Notes: generated by a model from the sequence alone, not told the origin. 64,000 nt of DNA from Dromiciops gliroides (GCF_019393635.1 NC_057861.1:546874711-546938710), one strand, 5' to 3'; shown: positions 29,890 to 42,239, counted from the stretch's first letter. Numbers and translations: made by a program.

Positions 29890-30140
29890 ATAACAGAAGC
29901 TAGCAGTTAAATAGCTCTTTAAGGTTTGCAAAGCATTATATGTATGTGTTCTCATTTGATCCTCACCACAATCCTGTGAGGTAGATACTATTATTGTCTC
30001 CATTTTGCAGATGGGGAAACTGAGACAGAGAGTAAGTGACTTATCCACAGTCACAAAACTAGTAAGTGTTTGAGGCAAGATTTGAATTCAGCTTTTCCTG
30101 ATAAGAAGTCCAAAAACCTATCCATGGTACCACCTGTCTA
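29890..30140 (-). mobile_element. MIR/THER1-like SINE
   Basis: Reads tttaaggtttgcaaagcatt, atcctcaccacaatcctgtg, tccattttgcagatggggaa and agtaagtgtttgaggcaaga. Confidence 0.7.
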
Positions 30141-30261
30141 AAAAAATAGCATACACTTGTCATTGATGATTGTGCTGCCAGAAGTCCTAGAAAATCACTG
30201 TGTGGATGGACATGTAGTCATGCAAAGGAGGAGGAGAATTGTTGGTGAGCCACTTGCTTTG

Positions 30262-30490
30262 CTTACTACCTCTCCTTCCATTGAATTTCTTGCTAGTTGT
30301 CTGGTATTGACAATGTGACTGACTGCTTGAGCTCCATTGTGACAGTGGAGTGGGAACTCTGGGTTTCTTCAGTTCAAGATATAGTATTTCTGATTATAGG
30401 ACTAGAGATTCTTACATTCATTTCAGTGTTCTCATAAGGATGGTTATACTTTTCTGTCCAAAAAAGAGAAAGGTATCAAAACTTGGGGAG
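30262..30490 (+). repeat. low-copy duplicated segment, copy B
   Basis: Diverged copy of 28515-28745 in the same orientation, 1.75 kb downstream. Confidence 0.7.
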
Positions 30491-30639
30491 CCTGTAAGGT
30501 CTTTATATGTGAAAATAGGATCTTTTCCCTCATAGAACTTATAGTTTCAATAGGGAGAAAAGTCATGTTTTGGGGTGAATAGTTTTAGAGAGGTAAATTC
30601 ATAAACTCAGCCAATCTCAGCCAGGCCTTAACTTCAGCA

Positions 30640-31650
30640 AACTCTTCTCTGATTGACTCCCCATAAAAATAGTCCCAAACCTTCACTTCTCTTCTCAAAG
30701 CTCACACACTGAACCCTCTACATATTCTCCCAACTAAGGACTTTATCTCATACTTTAGGTGAGAAAATAGAGGCCATCTGCCATACCCTTTATCTTCTTC
30801 CTTTCTTTGCATTTTAAGACCTATTGACATCCTCTAACTCCCTTCTCCTTTATTCAGTCTCTGGTAATGAGGTGATCCTTCTCCTAGCCAAGACTAACCC
30901 CTCTATATGTGTTCTTGATCCTATCTCCTCCCATCTGTCCTCTCTAGGTTTTTGTTTGTTTTTTTTTTAGTTAAGGAGCTTAACTTAAAGCCCGATTTTA
31001 ATTAACTAATTCTCCTTGGTTCTCCTCTTACCTATTTAACTCCTGCTTCTCACTCTCCTTTGCTAGATCATCAGCCATATCCTGACTACTAACTGGAGGT
31101 GTACCTACCCTTAAGCTCTGTGGATGGTCTTTTCTCTGTATCCTCTCTCTTGATAAACTCATCTGCTCCATGGATTTCTCATCCCTGTGCAGATGACTTT
31201 CGGATCTACATATTTGGCTCCAGTTTCTTTCCTGAGATCCAATCCCACATCATCAGCATTTCACACTTAATGTATCCCTAACAAATGTTTTCTACTTCCC
31301 ACCAAACCCTCTCCTCTTCCAGTCTCCCAGTTTGGAAACTATAGTGCTATCCTTGACTCCTCACCCTTACCTCTATCGAATCTTGAGACTCCATCACCTC
31401 ACTTAAAGCTTGACCTTAATTCAGCACTTGATCATTTTCACCTGGACTACTGCAATAGACTCTCAATTGGTCTCTGTGTTTAAGTTTCTCCTCACTCCAA
31501 ACTGTTCTCTACACAATTACTAAAGTGATTTTCCTTAAATGTAACTCTGATCATGTCATACATCTATTGAATAAATGCTGGTGGCTCCCTGTTACCTTTA
31601 GGATAAAAATGTAAACTTATTTCTCTGCCTCTTTATGACAAAGGTGTCAA
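30640..31650 (+). mobile_element. L2 LINE, reverse transcriptase C-terminal region, decayed
   Basis: Sense L2/CR1-type sequence, recognisable as ctatccttgactcctcaccc (AILDSS), cacctggactactgcaatag (HLDYCN) and gtggctccctgttaccttta (GGSLLPL). Stops are frequent. Confidence 0.7.
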
Positions 31651-31733
31651 ACACTCCGAACCAGATTAAAATGTGATTGGGAAATATTTATCTCTTTTTT
31701 GGAACCACGTTCTTTATAATTTTACAACATCTG

Positions 31734-31737
<4 letters not shown>

Positions 31738-31783
<46 letters not shown>
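31738..31783. repeat. (TG)n microsatellite
   Basis: About 21 TG units, flanked on both sides by ttacaacatctg, so a short segment was duplicated around it. Confidence 0.9.
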
Positions 31784-31784
<1 letters not shown>

Positions 31785-32088
31785 ACTTTACAACATCTGC
31801 TTGTGTGTGATTTATTTTTATGTTGTAGACACTGCATATTGTTTTCTTTGCTCTGATTCTTTCAATCTGCATCATTTCGTGTAGATTGTTACATGCTTGT
31901 TTGTATTCATCATATTTGTCATTTGTTATAGCACAGTAATATTCTATTACATTCATGTACCACACTATGTTTAGCCATTCCCTAATCAATGGGCATTTGT
32001 TTCTAATTCTCTGCTATAACAAAAAAGTACTGCTGTAAATATTTTGGTGTGTATGTATTTGGTGTGTGTGTATATATATATATATATA

Positions 32089-32237
32089 TATTTTTTTTTT
32101 TTAGTGAGGCAATTGGGGTTAAGTGACTTGCCCAGGGTCACACAGCTAGTAAGTGTTAAGTGTCTGAGGCTGGATTTGAACTCCAGTACTCCTGACTCCA
32201 AGACCAGTGCTCTATCCACTGTGCCACCTAGCTGCCC
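32089..32237 (-). mobile_element. WSINE1-type CORE-SINE
   Basis: Inserted in a (TA)n tract; tatatat is present on both sides. Confidence 0.93.
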
Positions 32238-33021
32238 CTATATATTTCTTATTATTGACCTCCTTCTAGCCATAAGCTCCCCACCAAAAACAAGTCTTCT
32301 CTTGGTAAGTATAGACAAGCAAAAAAAAAAATTCTGCAGTTTGGATATGTCTGAAAATATATCTTTCTGCATCTTTAGTCCGTCACTTCTTTGTCAATAC
32401 ATTAATTAGAGTTATTTAGTCTTTCAAAGTAGTTTGTCTTTATAATGCAATTATTGTATACATTTTTCTTGCTTTCTTGATTTTCAATCAGTTCCTATAA
32501 GTCTTCTCAGATTTCTCTAAATCTATCCCTTCTGTCATTTCTTATAGCATAATATTATGCTACATGATTACCATAATTGGAAAGTTATAACTATAACAAA
32601 AATTGTTTTTGTACGTTTGCTTCTTTCCCATAGTCTTTGATCTCTTAGCTTAATAGTGGTATGGCTAGGTTAAAGTCTATGCCCAATTTAGTATGGTTGT
32701 ATGGTTCTGAATTGCTTTCTAGAATAGTGCAATATTAGTGCACAGATAGCCCTTTGCCAAGTGGCATTTTCCATTTTTGTCATCCTTGTCATTCTGGTGG
32801 GTGTGAGGTGAAACCTCAGAGTTCTTTTGTTTTGAATTTATCTTCTTGTTATTTGAAGGGTTTTTTCATATGGTTGTTGATAACTTGTCTTTTTTTCTTT
32901 TTAAGAATTTGTTCATATCCTTTGACCATTTCTCCATTGGAGAATGACTCTTGTTTTTATATTTATAGCAATTCCTCTATATCTTGGATATCAGACCTTT
33001 ATTATTTATTTGTTTGGTTGG

Positions 33022-33161
33022 TTTTGGGTGAGGCAATTGGGGTTAAGTGACTTGCCCAGGGTCACACAGCTAGTAAGTGGCAAGTGTCTGAGGTCAGATT
33101 TGAACTCAGGTACTCCTGACTCCAGGGCCAATGATCTATCCACTGCACCACCTAGCTGCCC
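33022..33161 (-). mobile_element. WSINE1-type CORE-SINE inside L1
   Basis: Duplication atatcagacctttatta (about 32988 and 33164). Confidence 0.94.
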
Positions 33162-33437
33162 CAATATCAGACCTTTATTAAGGAATTTTTTTAAGGAAAG
33201 ATTTTTTCCCCCAGTTAACATTTTTCCTTTGCTGTTTGTGCAAAGACTTTTCAAGTTTATGTAATCCAATTTTTCCATTTTATTTCCTGTGTTTCCATCT
33301 CTTCTTTGGTCAAACATTCTTCCCCTCTCCACTTGATATGATCCTTTAGAGCTAGGCATATCTCCAGATGGTGCTTATTTTGACAATTATCATAAAGATG
33401 TTGTCTAAACCTAATTTCTGTCACATTGTTTTCCTTT

Positions 33438-33582
33438 TTTTTTTTTTTGCGGGGCAGTGAGGGTTAAGTGACTTGCCCAGGGTCACACAGCTAGTAAGTG
33501 TCAAGTGTCTGAGTCTGGATTTGAACTCAGGTCCTCCTGAATCCAAGGCTGGTACTTTATCCTCCATGCCACCTAGCTACAC
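33438..33582 (-). mobile_element. WSINE1-type CORE-SINE inside L1
   Basis: Duplication cacattgttttcc / cacattgcttttc. Head diverged (ctagctacacc). Confidence 0.92.
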
Positions 33583-33665
33583 CCCACATTGCTTTTCAAT
33601 TTCCTCGGCCATCTTTGTTGAGTGGTGAGTCCTTACTCCAGTGCCCAGTGTACCTTTGCAGCCTC

Positions 33666-33666
<1 letters not shown>

Positions 33667-33740
<74 letters not shown>
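33667..33740. repeat. (TA)n microsatellite, about 37 units
   Basis: Uninterrupted AT alternation, prone to cruciform extrusion and to assembly length errors. Confidence 0.95.
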
Positions 33741-33743
<3 letters not shown>

Positions 33744-33744
33744 C

Positions 33745-34195
33745 ACTTTCCTGCACTCTAGTTGCTGTTTGGCAAACTGGCTTGCTTTCTGTTCTTCATA
33801 TATGACATTCTACTTTCTATCTTCATGCCTCTTCACTAGTTGTCCCCCATGCCTAGAATGCACTTCCCCCTCACCTCTATTGCTTTAGCAGCCTTTATTT
33901 TCTTCAAAACTCACCTTGAGCACTGCCTTTTTACATACTGCACAAACTTTTGTTACACAGAGCCTTTCTTGATCTCTCCAACAGCTAGTGCCTTCGGACC
34001 TAAATACCTTGTATTGTTTTTTTAATTCTGCACATACATACATTTACTTGTTGTCACTTCTCATAGAATATAAGCTCCCGTTTTCATTCTTGTCATTGTA
34101 ATTTCCCCCTTCTCCTGCCCCCCATCCCCACCCCTTCCCAGATCAGCACTGGCTGGTACGGAGCAGGTGCTTAATAAATGTTTGCTTTCCTGATT
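33745..34195 (+). mobile_element. L2 3' end
   Basis: Sense L2: catgcctagaatgcacttcc, ttcaaaactcaccttgagca, agcctttcttgatctctcca and gtgcttaataaatgtttgct. Confidence 0.7.
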
Positions 34196-34594
34196 CTTTG
34201 ATAGACCCCAGCCAAGAGGTTTGCAAGGGTTATATAAAACCCTACCAGGATAAGTGACAGGATCATTTCCTTGCACCTTTAAGAGCTGCTCAACATTAAA
34301 ACATTCATTGTGTGCTTCTGTTAGTATGGAAATAAAACTGCATACACACTTTAATTCCCTTGGTTCTACTTGGAATGTGGCACCAGCAAGGATGCACATT
34401 CTATAGCCAGCTGGTATCAGTACGGGTGAGACAGAACAACCTTTAGCTCCCTAGTTTGTGCCAGTTTAGGTTCCTGAGGGTATGTCTCCCAGGTAGCCCA
34501 GATGGTATTATATCTACCAACAGAAATAATGCAGATCTGTTTGCCCATATCTTTTATTTTAAACTTGCTTCTGAGATTTTTGTTGGACTTTCTG

Positions 34595-35280
34595 TTCATG
34601 AGAAAATTATTAATAATAAAGGTTTTGGGACTCCCAGAGGCCCCCCGCTGAGAGAGCCTGGCCTGACCTTTCTTAAGGCCAGTCCAGAGTGAGGAAGTTA
34701 CCTCACTCAAAAGCACACTTACTTGAAAGCCTTGTTCCTGCCAGAGGGTCTGTTCTCTGAGCTCTGACATCATCATGACTGTGCCAAACCACTCTCAAGT
34801 CCAGTGAACCAATAGATTTGAATGATGCTAGTCAATTAGCTTTAAGCAGTATGTAAGGGCCGCCTCTTGTCCTTCCCTCAGGGAACTTACATTCGGGGGA
34901 ATGTGGAAGGGGAGCTATGCGGCCAAGTTCTTTCTCCCTGAGATCCTAGCTAGTCTTTCCTAACTTTCAGAGCCATGTGCGCTCCCTTTACTAATATTTA
35001 CTTTGTTTTAATAAATGCTTAATGTCCCAAAACTGATGCTAAAGCATCTAATTTTGGGGGGGGGGAGGCAATTAGGGTTAAGTGACTTGCCCAGGGTCAC
35101 ACAGCTAGTAAGTGTCAAATGTCTGAGGCCGAATTTGAACTCAGGTCCTCCTGAATCCAGGGCCAGTGCTCTATCCACTGTGCCACCTAGCTGCCCCTAA
35201 AGCCTCTAATTTCTAAGCAACAAATATATGATAAACCCTAGCTAATTTTCCTGAAACTTGGGACAGTAATAGGGTGACCA
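34595..35280 (+). mobile_element. solitary endogenous retrovirus LTR, with a SINE inside
   Basis: Fossil LTR with approximate ends TG near 34599 and ACCA at 35280. AATAAA lies in tttaataaatgc (about 35010). It is colinear with the 40.3-kb LTR: caattagctt, aatgcttaa--tcccaaa, gcctctaatttcta and cttgggacag. A WSINE sits at 35055. Confidence 0.7.
35055..35196 (-). mobile_element. WSINE1-type CORE-SINE inside an LTR
   Basis: Duplication ctaaagcatctaatttt / ctaaagcctctaatttc of LTR sequence, so it is younger than the LTR. Confidence 0.94.
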
Positions 35281-35544
35281 TCATTTAATTTTAAACGCCA
35301 TGTGTTTTAACTAGCAGAAAGAGGAGCTTAGCAAGTTCTCATTCCCCATTTCTGAATCTTTACTTTGCAGTTTTCTTGCATTTATATGAGTCTTACTTGT
35401 GAGATAGCCCCTTGGCATGTAGCCTATGCCTTTATGGCCTTGGAAAAAAAATTATATATTTTTTCCCCAAAAAAGGTCCTTTTAGGAATATGTCAAAAAT
35501 ATTGTGAAACAAGTGAAAGCTTTACATATATATGTATGTGTGTA

Positions 35545-35682
35545 TTTTTTTTTTCTGGGGCACTGAGGATAAAATGACTTGCCCAGGATCATAGTAAGTG
35601 TCAAGTGTCTGAGACCAGATTTGAACTCAGGTCCTCTTGAATCCAGGGCTGGTGCTTTATCCACTGCACTACTTAGCTGCCC
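35545..35682 (-). mobile_element. WSINE1-type CORE-SINE
   Basis: Lacks cacacagc of the CORE (ggatcatagtaagtg). Duplication acatatat on both sides. Confidence 0.92.
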
Positions 35683-35689
35683 CACATAT

Positions 35690-36110
35690 ATCTTTAAAAA
35701 TTAAATTTTGTTTTTAGTTCATAATTTTCTCTCTGCTTTCTCCCCTTCCTTTACCTGTTGAGAAGGTAAGAACCACAAAACCCATTACAAAAATATATAG
35801 TCAGGAAAAACAAATGACCACATTTGCCATGTTAAAAAAAGAAAAAAAGACAGAAGATCAAATATGCTTCATTTTTACTCCAGGGCATCAATTCTCTATC
35901 TGGAGGTGGATAGCTGTTTCATCATGAGTCTTTTCAACTTGTGATTGATCGTTGTGTTGATTAGAGTCACTTAAGTCTTTCACAGTTGAATATCTTTGTA
36001 ATATTGTTATTATCATTTTTACATATGTTATTTCACCTACATGTATTTCTTTCATTTAGAGTGGGGGAATCTCCCAACTAGGAGTTTTGTCTTTGTGGTT
36101 TATATCATAC
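35690..36110 (-). mobile_element. LINE-1 3' region
   Basis: Antisense L1 3' UTR: cctgttgagaaggtaagaac, ctatctggaggtggatagct and gtttcatcatgagtcttttc. Confidence 0.75.
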
Positions 36111-36139
36111 TTAGTAAAGCTTTCTTTTTATAAAAAGAA

Positions 36140-36560
36140 ATAATCTTATTGTGTTTCTTTTCTTTTTATGTCTTCCTCTTTCTGAATATTTTCCTCCCCT
36201 CTCTCCTCCCCAGCAAATTATTCTCATAATAAAAGAAAGAAAAACAATAGTTCAGCAAAGCCAAGGAACACATCCTCTGTGGCTGACAGCATATGAAGTG
36301 TTTCACACCTATAAGTCCCCTTCTTTGCAAACAGGGGAGAGTTGTGTTTTCTCAATTCTTCTGAGCCAACTTTTGTCATTATAATTATATAGATTTATTT
36401 TTTCTTTCCATTTACATTGTTGTAGACGTCACACATATTGTTTTCCTGGTTCTGCTTACTTCTATTTATATTAGTTCATATAAGTCTTTCAAAAATATAT
36501 GAAGTGTTTTTAATAGATATTGCCTTTACCAACTACTCCTAATCTCTAAGTTATATAAAA
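36140..36560 (-). mobile_element. L1-like 3' region fragment
   Basis: Same family as 2150-2490. It ends in acatattgttttcctggttc and attagttcatataagtcttt, which are L1 antisense words. Confidence 0.6.
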
Positions 36561-36841
36561 TTAAAAGCTTTTAAAATAATGGTTGTTTCAAAAGTCTTAG
36601 GCATTTTCAAGCTATTAAGGTTTAATATCTGAACTAAGATTTTTTGGATATCCTCTATAATAACCTAGTAGAAGAAATCAAAATCATGCAGAAATGAGAG
36701 GAATTACAGATTGTCTCTACCTTGCTGTCTGCTATTGGAATTGTCCCAAAGATGCTTTCAGTGAGCCTATGAAAGATGATCTTATATCTTAATAATTGTG
36801 TTCAATTAAAAAAAAACAACAAAAAATTCTATTCACTTTTT

Positions 36842-37015
36842 TTGTTTTGTTTTGTTTTGGGTTTTGTTTTTTTTGTTTTGGTGAGGCAATTGGGGTTAAG
36901 TGACTTGCCCAGGGTCACACAGCCAGTAAGTGTTGAGTGTCTGAAGCTGGATTTGAACTCAGGTCCTCCTGACTCCAGGGCTGGTGCTCTATCCACTGTG
37001 CCACCTAGGTGCCCC
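36842..37015 (-). mobile_element. WSINE1-type CORE-SINE
   Basis: TTTTG-rich tail. Duplication tcactttt on both sides. Confidence 0.94.
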
Positions 37016-37029
37016 CTCACTTTTAAAAT

Positions 37030-37745
37030 AGTCTACAGAACATTGATTATAAAAAAATAATAGCAGGATATTAATTTGTCCCAAGACCATTTCTCTTTGA
37101 ACATCATGTAAGTTTTTGCATGTTTCTCTGAATTCATTATATTCATTGTTTTTTGTTGTTTAGTTATTTTTAGTTGTGTCCAATTCTTGGTGACCCCATT
37201 TAGGGTTTTCTTGGCAAAGAAACTGGAATTGTTGGCCATTTCCTTAACCAGCTCATTTTATAGATGAGGAGGTGAGGCAAACAAGGTTAAGTGACTTGCC
37301 CCAGGTCATGAAACTAGCAAGTGTCTGAGGTCAGATTTGAACTCCAGAAGAAGACTTCCAGCCCAGTGCTGTACCACCTAGCTGGGTTTTTTTTAGTACA
37401 ACATAAATTCCACTACATTTATTGACCACAATTTTGTTTGACCATTCCCCAAATAATTGGCATCTTTTGTTTCTAGTTCTTTGTAATACAACTATAAATA
37501 TTTTGGTATACATGGACTTTTCTGTCTCTAACTTCCTTGTGGCATATACCTAGCAGTGGGAGCCCAGGGTCAAAGGGCATGGACACTGTAGTCTCGTCCC
37601 CGCCCTGCCCCAACAATTCCATATGATTTTCTAGAACAGACCAAGTTCATAGCTCCACCAACAGTATATTAATGTGCTTTTCTTATTGCAGCTTCTCCAC
37701 CATGCACTATTTTTATCTTTCCTAGCAAGGCTTTATTAAATTTTA
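37030..37745 (-). mobile_element. LINE-1 fragment split by a MAR1-type SINE
   Basis: Antisense words accattccccaaataattgg, gtttctagttctttgtaata, tagcagtgggagcccagggt and ccaccaacagtatattaatg. Confidence 0.7.
37150..37385 (-). mobile_element. MAR1-type SINE inside L1
   Basis: Reads tagttgtgtccaattcttgg, tgaccccatttagggttttc, ttggcaaagaaactggaatt and aggttaagtgacttgcccca. Confidence 0.78.
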
Positions 37746-38044
37746 GAACAGAGTGGAATATTTATATGTGCATGTTTATAAGAATCATAAAGGGAGTTTC
37801 TTGAACAGAATGAATTATTCCAAACTTCCATGACTTGGGGCTGGTCTAACAACCATCCTAATATAATATACAAAAGCAAAATGAATAACATGATGCCTAA
37901 GGCTGAATTGGGAATACAGATGATGTTAGATTTCAGATGAGATCTAGAGTGGTAGGAGAAGGTCTTCAGATGGGAATTCAGCTGAGTCTTGAAGGATGAT
38001 TATCCAAACAATCAGAGTAATATTGCTCATGGGTACACTAAGTC

Positions 38045-39375
38045 CATATAAAAATGACAATTCTACTAAATTAGTCTACTTATTCAGTGCCGTACCAATC
38101 AAACTTAACCAAAAATTATTTTATAGAGCTAGAAAAAATAATAACAAATTTCATCTGGAATAACAAAAGGTCACAAATATTAAGGGAATCAATGAAAAAA
38201 AGTGAAGGAAGGTGGCTTACCAGTACCAGATCTCAAAACTATACTACAAAATAGTAATCACCAGGGGCAGCTAGGTGGCGCAGTGGATAGAGCACCAGCC
38301 CTGGAGTCAGGAGGACCTGAGTTCAAATATGGCCTCAGACACTTAACACTTACTAGCTGTGTGACCCTGGGCAAGTCACTTAACCCCAATTGCCTTACTA
38401 AAAAAACCAACCAAATAAACAAAAATAGTAATCACCAAAGTGATCTGGCACTGGATAAGAAATAGGAGTGGTGATCAATGGAATAGAAGTAAATGATCAC
38501 AGTAACCTAGTGTTTGATAAACCAAAGATCCAAGCTATTGGGGCAAGTATTCAATAAAAACTGCTGGGAAAACTGGAAAAACAATCTACAGAAAGTAGGC
38601 ATAGACAAACATCTCACTGTATATCAAGATAAGCTCAAAATTGGTACATGCAAATTGTAAAGCTTACACTTAGCAGATTGACTAACATAACAAAAGGAAA
38701 ATGACAAATGTTGGGGGGCATGTGGAAAAATAGGGAAATGAATGCACTCGTAAAGTTGTGAACTGGTCCAAACATTCTGGAGAACAATTTGGAACTATGT
38801 TTGACCTAGAAATACCAGGATTAGGTTTATATTCCAAAGAAAAAGGAAAAGGACCCATATGTAAAAAAAAAAAATAGCAGCTCTTTTTGTTGTGGCAAAG
38901 AATTAGAAAATATGGGGATGTCCATCAACTAGGGAATGACTGAATGAGTTGTGGTATATAATTGGGATGGAATATTATTATGCTTTTAAAAATGATTAAA
39001 GAATAGCTTCAGGAAAACCTGATGAGATTTATATGAGCTGATATGAAGTTAAATGAGTAGAACCAGAGGAACACTGTACATAGTAACAATAATATTGTAC
39101 AATAATCAACTTTGAAAGACAGGACAATTCCAAAGGACCTATGATTTAAAAAAAAAAATCTGTCCCACTTCTAGATAGAAAACTGATGAATTCTGAGTGC
39201 AGATTGCATATTTTTTCACTTTATTTTTCTTGCTTTTTTCCCCAACATGGTAAATGTGAAACTGTTTTGCATGACTTTATATGTTTAATGAGTATCATAT
39301 TTCTTCTCAGTGGGTGGGAGAGGGAGTAGAAGGAGGGAGGAAATTTGGAACTGAAAATTTCCAATAAAAGAATCA
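38045..39375 (+). mobile_element. LINE-1 3' part (end of ORF2 and 3' UTR), 5'-truncated
   Basis: Sense L1: ttattttatagagctagaaa, tttcatctggaataacaaaa, aggtggcttaccagtaccag, ctggagaacaatttggaact and atggaatattattatgcttt, then a purine-rich 3' UTR ending near aataaaagaatc. ORF2 is decayed. Confidence 0.88.
38264..38423 (+). mobile_element. WSINE1-type CORE-SINE inside L1
   Basis: Duplication aatagtaatcacca of L1 ORF2 sequence. Confidence 0.95.
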
Positions 39376-39399
39376 ATGAAGGAAAAAAGGATATTGCAG

Positions 39400-39990
39400 G
39401 CAGGGGGAATAATGTACAATGTTGGAGAAAGATATGAGCAAGCTATGCCCTGGAGGTAATAGACAAGCCTACCTAAAGCAATGTCTTCCCATTGGGAAGA
39501 ATTGGGAAATTCAGTAAAAATGATAGGTAGCACCAGATTGTATGAACCTTGAAAGTCAGGCTAAAATCTAGACTTTCCCGGTAGATGGTAGGAAGCCACT
39601 GAAGCTTTTTTGAGCAGGACCAGAAATAACATTAATATTTTAAGTTTTTGGACGTGATGTACAGGATGAACCATAGACAGGGTGTTTAGTTTGGAGATTG
39701 CTATAGTAGTTTAGCTGTAAGATAATTAGGACCTGAAGGGGTATAATGACAAAGGGAATAAAGAGGATGGGATGGATGGAAGATGCAGTGTGAAGGAAAG
39801 CGTTATGAAGGTCAGAAAACAAAGGAGATGGATGAGTCAAAGATGATTCAGGTTTTGAACTTGGGTGATTGGGAATGGTGGGAAATAGGATAAAAATAGG
39901 CAAGTCAGGAGGAGGAGTCAGATTTATGAGGAAGAAGATGAGTTGTTTTACACTGGTTGAAAGAGCATTCAGAAACAGTGGACCACATTG
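39400..39990 (-). mobile_element. L2-type LINE fragment
   Basis: Antisense L2: caccagattgtatgaacctt, gatggtaggaagccactgaa, tgagcaggaccagaaataac and ggagattgctatagtagttt. Confidence 0.65.
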
Positions 39991-40089
39991 AATGAACATT
40001 CACAGTTAAAAGGCAGGAAAAGAAAGGAGAGCAAAAAATATCACATAGTATCAAAGGACAAGAGAGCTGAGACAATAGCATTAAATGCT

Positions 40090-40187
40090 ATAGAAAAGTT
40101 AGTGAAAGCAGAGAGAGAGAGACAGATGGAGAGAGGAAGGGAAAGAGGGGAAAGAGGAAAAAAGAAAAGGAGGGCAGAAGGGAGAGA

Positions 40188-40243
<56 letters not shown>
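40090..40243. repeat. (GA)n purine tract
   Basis: Irregular purine run ending in about 27 pure GA units from 40189. Confidence 0.9.
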
Positions 40244-40246
<3 letters not shown>

Positions 40247-40299
40247 GTAAAGTAGAAAGAAACCTTAGAAGTTATCTAATTTTACCCCATTATTTTACA

Positions 40300-41003
40300 T
40301 GTGTTAATAAGAATGTATGGACCCCTGGATTTGATGGAGCTGCCTTATTATCCAAAAGTATTCTATGAAACCCCGGATTAATAGGAGCAAGATGCCCTTC
40401 TACTGAACTCCAAACTGAACTCAGATAGCTAGCAGATAAGTCCTTATCTGGTGACTTCTTTCCCCAGGATAGTAAGTCCCTATCTTGTGGGGACATCTAG
40501 GCATCCTCATCCTTACCAAACTCCTTTTTGGAATCCTGTAATCTTATCATGGTGCTTCTGTATTTCCTCCATGCTTGTTATAACTGAAATTGTTAAAACT
40601 GCTTTGCATTACATCCATTTCAAAGGGAGTTAACTCACTTTAAGACCACCCTCAGGTCATGTCAATCAATGGACTTGAATGTTACTGGCCAATTAGCTTG
40701 GATCAAGATGGAGTGACCCACCTCTACCTGAGACAGGTTAAAAACCTGAGACAGCACGGCATGCTCTTCCCTCTCCCATGCTGCCCTCTGACTCTTGCTC
40801 TCTATCCTAATAGCTCCTAGGTATGTAGGGCTTCTAACCATGTGCTCTCATTTTCTCTAACATTCAGTATGCTTTCATAAATGCTTAACATCCCAAACTG
40901 GTGCAGTAGCCTCTAATTTCTAGTTTCTATATTAGAAACCCCCGCTAAATTCCCTAAAACTTGGGACAGAGAGAGACACCCCCATAAATTTTCAAATGAC
41001 ACA
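40300..41003 (+). mobile_element. solitary endogenous retrovirus LTR
   Basis: Same family as the 34.6-kb LTR over its 3' half, and its end (ttttcaaatgacaca) resembles that of the 7857 LTR. The left edge cuts a MIR-like motif (cattattttacat). Exact ends and duplication were not resolved. Confidence 0.6.
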
Positions 41004-41039
41004 ACGGGCTGCAGGGTCAAAAAACCCCACAACCAATCC

Positions 41040-41300
41040 TCATTGGATTTGGAGTCTTAAGACCTGGGTTTGAATCCTGGCCCTGCCACTGAATAGGTTT
41101 GTGATGTAGGACAGATCTCAGTGATTCCCTCAGTACCTCAGGTTCCTTTTCTGTAAAATGATATCTTTTTATCTATAAGATGGGAATTTCCTCAGCTCTA
41201 AAATGGGACAACCGAGACCTCTATGCTTTTATGAGGAAACCCTTTGGAAAGTTTAAATTGCTGTTATACATATGAATTCTTATTATTATCAGAACATGAG
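41040..41300 (+). mobile_element. MIR-like SINE
   Basis: Contains tttggagtcttaagacctgg, gtttgaatcctggccctgcc and cctcaggttccttttctgta. Confidence 0.65.
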
Positions 41301-41469
41301 GGAGAGGTTATTAGAACCTATTTCTTATCCATTGGTATCAGGAAATTAGCACTTACTTAAGAAAGGTGATAAATTTTAAGGGATTCTAAGGGGCTTCAAA
41401 AAGACAGTCAAAGTCTGAGTCTGGTGATTGACCATTTGGCCATTTCTCCAGTAGCCAGCCTAGATAAAT

Positions 41470-41611
41470 TTTGGGGGGGGGGCGATGAGGGTTAAGTGAC
41501 TTGTCCAGGGTCACACAGCTAGTAACCGTCAAGTGTCTGAGGTGGGATTTGAACTCAGGTCCTCCTGAATCCAGGGCCAGTGCTTTATCCACTGTGCCAC
41601 CTAACTGTCCC
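41470..41611 (-). mobile_element. WSINE1-type CORE-SINE
   Basis: The tail is replaced by a G run (+ strand ttttgggggggggg). Duplication ccagcctagataaatt (41455 and 41612). Confidence 0.93.
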
Positions 41612-41619
41612 CCAGCCTA

Positions 41620-42230
41620 GATAAATTCAAAGAAGCTTGGAGATCTCTGTTTCAGGGCCATGAATTTCTTGGCTTTAGCAACTCCTACAGACCATCTACT
41701 ATTTTATAAAGAAGTTGCAATTTGCAGAGGTGGAGGAAGTTGTCTACATGAATAAAAGTATACTATTAAAATGTAATGATTACTGTTTAAATAAAAGCCT
41801 CCACCTTCATTTGGACCCTTAGCACATGAAAGGGTGTTTATGTCACACAGTTCATATTTTGTACTGAGGAGGTAGACCTTAATAAACCTTTAGCTACTTC
41901 CCAATTAATCTTAGGGAAAAAGTAAAGGAAATGCTCAAAGCTAATTTGCTTTTGCCCACTTTGGAAGTAGCCAAGTTCAAGTTTTAGCCATTTAAAAAAG
42001 AGACTTTTCAATGATTCAGGTTGTGGTGGTATGTATATAAATCTCAAAATCACAAGGTATCTATATAATACAGCTCAAAACAATTTATGTAGATATCTAT
42101 ATAGAGAGAGAAATTAATTTTATATCTTATTGGTGAAGGAATTTCCACACTGATGAAATGTTTTTTGCTATGACCCTAGGATTTCAACAACCTGGAAACC
42201 TACACCAAGATAGATAGCAACTCCTCTGTA
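41620..42230. other. intergenic, single-copy DNA
   Basis: Nothing recognised apart from a short tatagagagagaaa tract near 42100. Confidence 0.5.
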
Positions 42231-42239
42231 ACGTATACT

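Larger units (their letters stand above)
31680..33650 (-). mobile_element. LINE-1 ORF2/3' fragment with SINE and microsatellite insertions
   Basis: Antisense L1, visible as ttatagcacagtaatattct, gccattccctaatcaatggg, gttcatatcctttgaccatt and tatatcttggatatcagacc. On the minus strand the end of ORF2 reads EWLNIVWYMNVIEYYCAITN. SINEs lie at 32089, 33022 and 33438. Confidence 0.8.

Noticed and set aside
40300-41040. A primer-binding site and internal retroviral region after the 40.3-kb LTR
   Set aside because: The sequence after 41003 shows no clear tRNA complement and runs into a MIR-like SINE by 41040.
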